Shown one piece after another: positions 61,660 through 64,000 of a stretch of DNA of 64,000 nucleotides (position 1 is the stretch's first letter; every line of letters starts with the position of its first letter). Position numbers and translations under genes: made by a program. The DNA is from Seonamhaeicola algicola (GTDB taxonomy: Bacteria > Bacteroidota > Bacteroidia > Flavobacteriales > Flavobacteriaceae): NCBI RefSeq assembly GCF_007997385.1, contig NZ_VOSC01000025.1:124292-188291 (forward strand). Reading direction: 5' to 3'. The notes under the pieces are model-generated. The model searched no databases, had not been told where the DNA came from, and was given only the letters and a program-made list of their open reading frames with translations.

Positions 61660-62760
61660 TTATAGGTTTAAAGGAATAAGAATGTAACGACCTGTTAAAT
61701 CATTAAACCAAATATCATAATCATCTTCTACTGGTACAGGTATTGCACCACCGCCATTTGTAGCAACTCCAGAGAATGCCGTTGTGCTTCCCCAAGTATT
61801 TCCATCTGCCATAAAAGATACTTCGCCTGGAGTTAAACGTACACCGTTGGCATACCAAATATGGCCATCAAAAGCTAAAGGTGTTAATGCTGTGTTAGCA
61901 ACACTAGAACCCTCAATAGTTAATGAAGTAGGACTAGTAATACCCGAGGCATCAAAAGGTTCAAAAGTAAACGTGTTACTTGAAAAGTTAATGGTAAAGG
62001 TGTAAAAGCCTTCTGGAATACCATCGCCACCGCCATAAGGGAATCTTTCTGGGTCATCGCCGCTTCCTAAGTTTGCACCTACTGTACTGCCATCATCTGT
62101 TCCCCATTGTGGTTGCCATAATCCTTTTTCTTGTAATACTTTAAAGTGACCGTTTTCTGCAAATTTACCTGTATAGTAATATACGCTGCTGTTGCTTTCA
62201 TCTCTAAATAGTGGTGGGTTATTATTGTTATTATTCCACCCTGGTGCAGTAGCGTCTCCTACTAAAATATAATCATTAAAAGTGTAGTTGAAATACGGAT
62301 ATACTTCAAAACTAACAGTGTTTGATGTAATAGGTTCACTTTGTTGTGTGCCAAGTGAAGCTACTACTCTTGCATATAATGTAGCCCAAGTAAACGGATT
62401 TAAACCAGCGTTACCTGCAGCTGTGTTTATTTCGCCAACAGATAATGTTAAAGCTGTTTGGCCAGTAATAGTTGCAGCAACTTCAGTTGTTGTAAAAGCT
62501 TCATCTTTTGAAAACTCTATGGCGTAGTTTACGGCTGTTTGTTGGCCGTAATCAGACTCAGACCAATTAAGCGTTACGGCTGGGTTTCCTGTATTAACAG
62601 GGTCTAGCTCTAATTCTGTAAAATTTAAATCTGCTAAAATTGGTGCAGAAGGGTCTGTTATGTTAAATGTATCAGTAGTATCATCACAAGATGTTGCAAA
62701 GAATAGCATAACCAAACCAATGATACTAACTGCTGAAAATTGTTTTAAATTTTTCATCAT
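61660..62760 (-). CDS. SusE-like starch-binding lipoprotein B
   Basis: A 366-residue lipoprotein (lipobox FATSC, Cys25) with one N-terminal Ig-like SusE domain (about 45-150). Two starch-binding modules follow, with the same aromatic marks as its paralogue (ATAPGWNNNNNNPPLF; GLWQPQWGTDDGS; IWFNDLTGRYILIP). The shared blocks show duplication, but the downstream copy has an extra N-terminal domain. It follows the susD-like gene by 15 bases. Confidence 0.93.
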   Translation of the reverse strand: MMKNLKQFSAVSIIGLVMLFFATSCDDTTDTFNITDPSAPILADLNFTELELDPVNTGNPAVTLNWSESDYGQQTAVNYAIEFSKDEAFTTTEVAATITGQTALTLSVGEINTAAGNAGLNPFTWATLYARVVASLGTQQSEPITSNTVSFEVYPYFNYTFNDYILVGDATAPGWNNNNNNPPLFRDESNSSVYYYTGKFAENGHFKVLQEKGLWQPQWGTDDGSTVGANLGSGDDPERFPYGGGDGIPEGFYTFTINFSSNTFTFEPFDASGITSPTSLTIEGSSVANTALTPLAFDGHIWYANGVRLTPGEVSFMADGNTWGSTTAFSGVATNGGGAIPVPVEDDYDIWFNDLTGRYILIPLNL

Positions 62761-62775
62761 TTTAAATTTTTAATA

Positions 62776-64000
62776 TTAATATCCTGGATTTTGAGTAAGA
62801 TTAGGGTTTGAAGCTAAACTAGCAGTTGGTATAGGATATAGGTTTAAGTGTGATGCTAATGAAATACCATTGCTACCATTACCTTTCCAGGCCCAATTGT
62901 AATTTCCGCCAGTAAATCTGCCGTATCTAATTAAGTCTTGTCTTCTGTGAGCTTCCCAGTGTAACTCTCTTGCTCGTTCATCTAAAATATAATCTAAAGT
63001 CATTTCGCCAGCGGTTAATACAGCAGGATTATTTGCTCTAATTCTTAAAGCATTTAAGTAATCTAATGCTGTTGAAGCGCTTCCGCCTCCGCCTCTTAAA
63101 TGAGCTTCAGCATACATTAGGTATACATCGGCTAATCTAAATAAAGGGAAATCAGTATCAACAAATGTTAAGTCTATACCAAAGCTACCTGTTGTGGTTG
63201 CATTTGAATATTTTTGAATGATATAACCGCTATCTCTATCAGAAATATCATTAATATCAATTGATCTACCTTCAGAAATAATGGTGTTTCTATCATCATC
63301 AGCAAAAGGTCCTTCAAATAACTGAGCAAACTGCTTGCGTACTCTTAGGGCACCGCCCCAACCGCCTTCAGTAACACCAACTTCAGCACCGTTTTGTTCA
63401 ATACTACCAACAGAACCGTTAACCATAACAGTTGTTGGGCCATAGTTTTGTGTTGTAAGACCATCAGAAATTATTGGAAAAATAATTTCATTTACTGCAG
63501 AGTTTGAATTGTTATCTGCCATAAAATTGTGTAGGTAATTTGTGGCTAAAGTAAAGCCGCCACTAATAACTTTTTCACAATATGTTACACAATCGTTATA
63601 TCTGTTTTCGTTTACGTAAACTTCAGCATTTAAATAAATTTTAGCTAAAAGCATGTAAGCAACAGCTTTGTCTGCGCGCCCGTATTCATTTTGTTTAGCA
63701 TCCACTAAATCTGCTTCAATGGCTAATAATTCAGATTCAATAAAGTTGAATAATTCTGTTCTGCCATAAGCAATTGGTTGGGTGTTTAAAGCATCGTTTT
63801 CAGTGGTAAAGTTTGCTTGCCCAAATAAATCCATTAAATAATAGTAGGCCATAGCACGCATTAATCTGGCTTCGGCTCTGTAAGCAGGTATTTGATTTCT
63901 AACTGCAGTTGAAACATTTCTGCTGTCTAATTTAGCATCAGTAGTTTCTCTTAAAAAATCATTAGCTAAAGCAACTGATAGGTGCGCTCTACTAAACATA
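62776..64000 (-). CDS. SusD-type starch-binding lipoprotein, 5' end outside window
   Basis: At least 407 residues of a SusD/RagB protein, missing the signal peptide and roughly the first 100-130 residues, which lie to the right of the window. The visible helices (AEARLMRAMAYYYLMDLFGQANF) and the C-terminal signature (FRLADVYLMYAEAHLRGG; DERARELHWEAHRRQDLIRYGRF) are standard, and the close GQANF/PLFRLADV wording matches maltodextrin-type SusD of flavobacteria. A susC-like gene would be expected further right. Confidence 0.95.
   Translation of the reverse strand, partial: MFSRAHLSVALANDFLRETTDAKLDSRNVSTAVRNQIPAYRAEARLMRAMAYYYLMDLFGQANFTTENDALNTQPIAYGRTELFNFIESELLAIEADLVDAKQNEYGRADKAVAYMLLAKIYLNAEVYVNENRYNDCVTYCEKVISGGFTLATNYLHNFMADNNSNSAVNEIIFPIISDGLTTQNYGPTTVMVNGSVGSIEQNGAEVGVTEGGWGGALRVRKQFAQLFEGPFADDDRNTIISEGRSIDINDISDRDSGYIIQKYSNATTTGSFGIDLTFVDTDFPLFRLADVYLMYAEAHLRGGGGSASTALDYLNALRIRANNPAVLTAGEMTLDYILDERARELHWEAHRRQDLIRYGRFTGGNYNWAWKGNGSNGISLASHLNLYPIPTASLASNPNLTQNPGY

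Noticed and set aside
1-64000. Mobile element, prophage or genomic-island boundary
   Set aside because: No transposase, integrase, terminal inverted repeats or tRNA-end duplications were seen; both tRNA genes are followed by their own terminators and ordinary genes.

Overview
The window is AT-rich chromosomal DNA from a member of the Bacteroidota, almost certainly the family Flavobacteriaceae. The evidence is three SusC/SusD-type loci, two FecI/FecR-type sigma/anti-sigma pairs, type IX secretion (T9SS) C-terminal sorting domains, many short lipoproteins with N-terminal lipobox cysteines, DUF4407 and DUF4230 proteins, and promoters of the Bacteroidota TTTG-N19-TAnnTTTG type. No insertion sequence, prophage, CRISPR array or rRNA operon was seen, so the region reads as stable chromosome.

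Layout. 1-4,000: a partial secreted protein, thioredoxin, a ClpP paralogue, a DUF58 protein and tRNA-Asp. 4,200-19,800: a large minus-strand nutrient-uptake locus. FecR, SusC (with STN domain) and SusD are followed by five consecutive TlpA-like thioredoxin-fold proteins, a free-standing DsbD-alpha domain and a secreted protein of unknown function; the cognate ECF sigma gene is divergent. 19,800-25,700: AraC and LacI regulators, a 48-residue lipoprotein, a TPR-histidine kinase/LuxR response regulator pair, a candidate small RNA and a DUF456 protein. 25,900-30,700: a T9SS-exported beta-helix protein, then a BlaI-type repressor with an M56/BlaR1-like protein and a small lipoprotein, preceded by three copies of a 16-bp palindrome. 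30,700-40,800: mostly housekeeping genes (glycosyltransferase, flippase-like protein, ruvC, hemW, cyclase, GNAT, YjbR, PhnA), a tandem pair of STAS-like proteins and a DUF4407 protein. 40,900-51,700: a second ECF sigma/FecR/SusC/SusD locus with a lipoprotein, a di-haem cytochrome c peroxidase and an ELWxxDGT-repeat protein. 51,700-57,300: an EamA transporter, M20 dipeptidase, tRNA-Leu, transketolase and a small transaldolase. 57,300-64,000: the distal part of a starch/maltodextrin utilisation locus (SusD, two SusE/SusF-like proteins, GH13 amylase), running off the right edge.

How it fits together. Loci 1 and 2 should follow the FecA/FecR/FecI logic: the STN domain of SusC reports substrate binding to FecR, which frees the sigma factor. 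The octamer TTAAGGGT (minus strand) lies 53-74 nt before both fecR genes and 60 nt before the TlpA operon, so one sigma-type signal may serve uptake and redox modules. The least explained unit is the seven-gene TlpA/DsbD-alpha/unknown operon at 4,206-12,444, which looks like a periplasmic thiol-disulfide module dedicated to one SusCD importer. Gene starts were moved downstream where the longest reading frame ran into a neighbour or lacked a signal peptide at its N-terminus; each case is noted.
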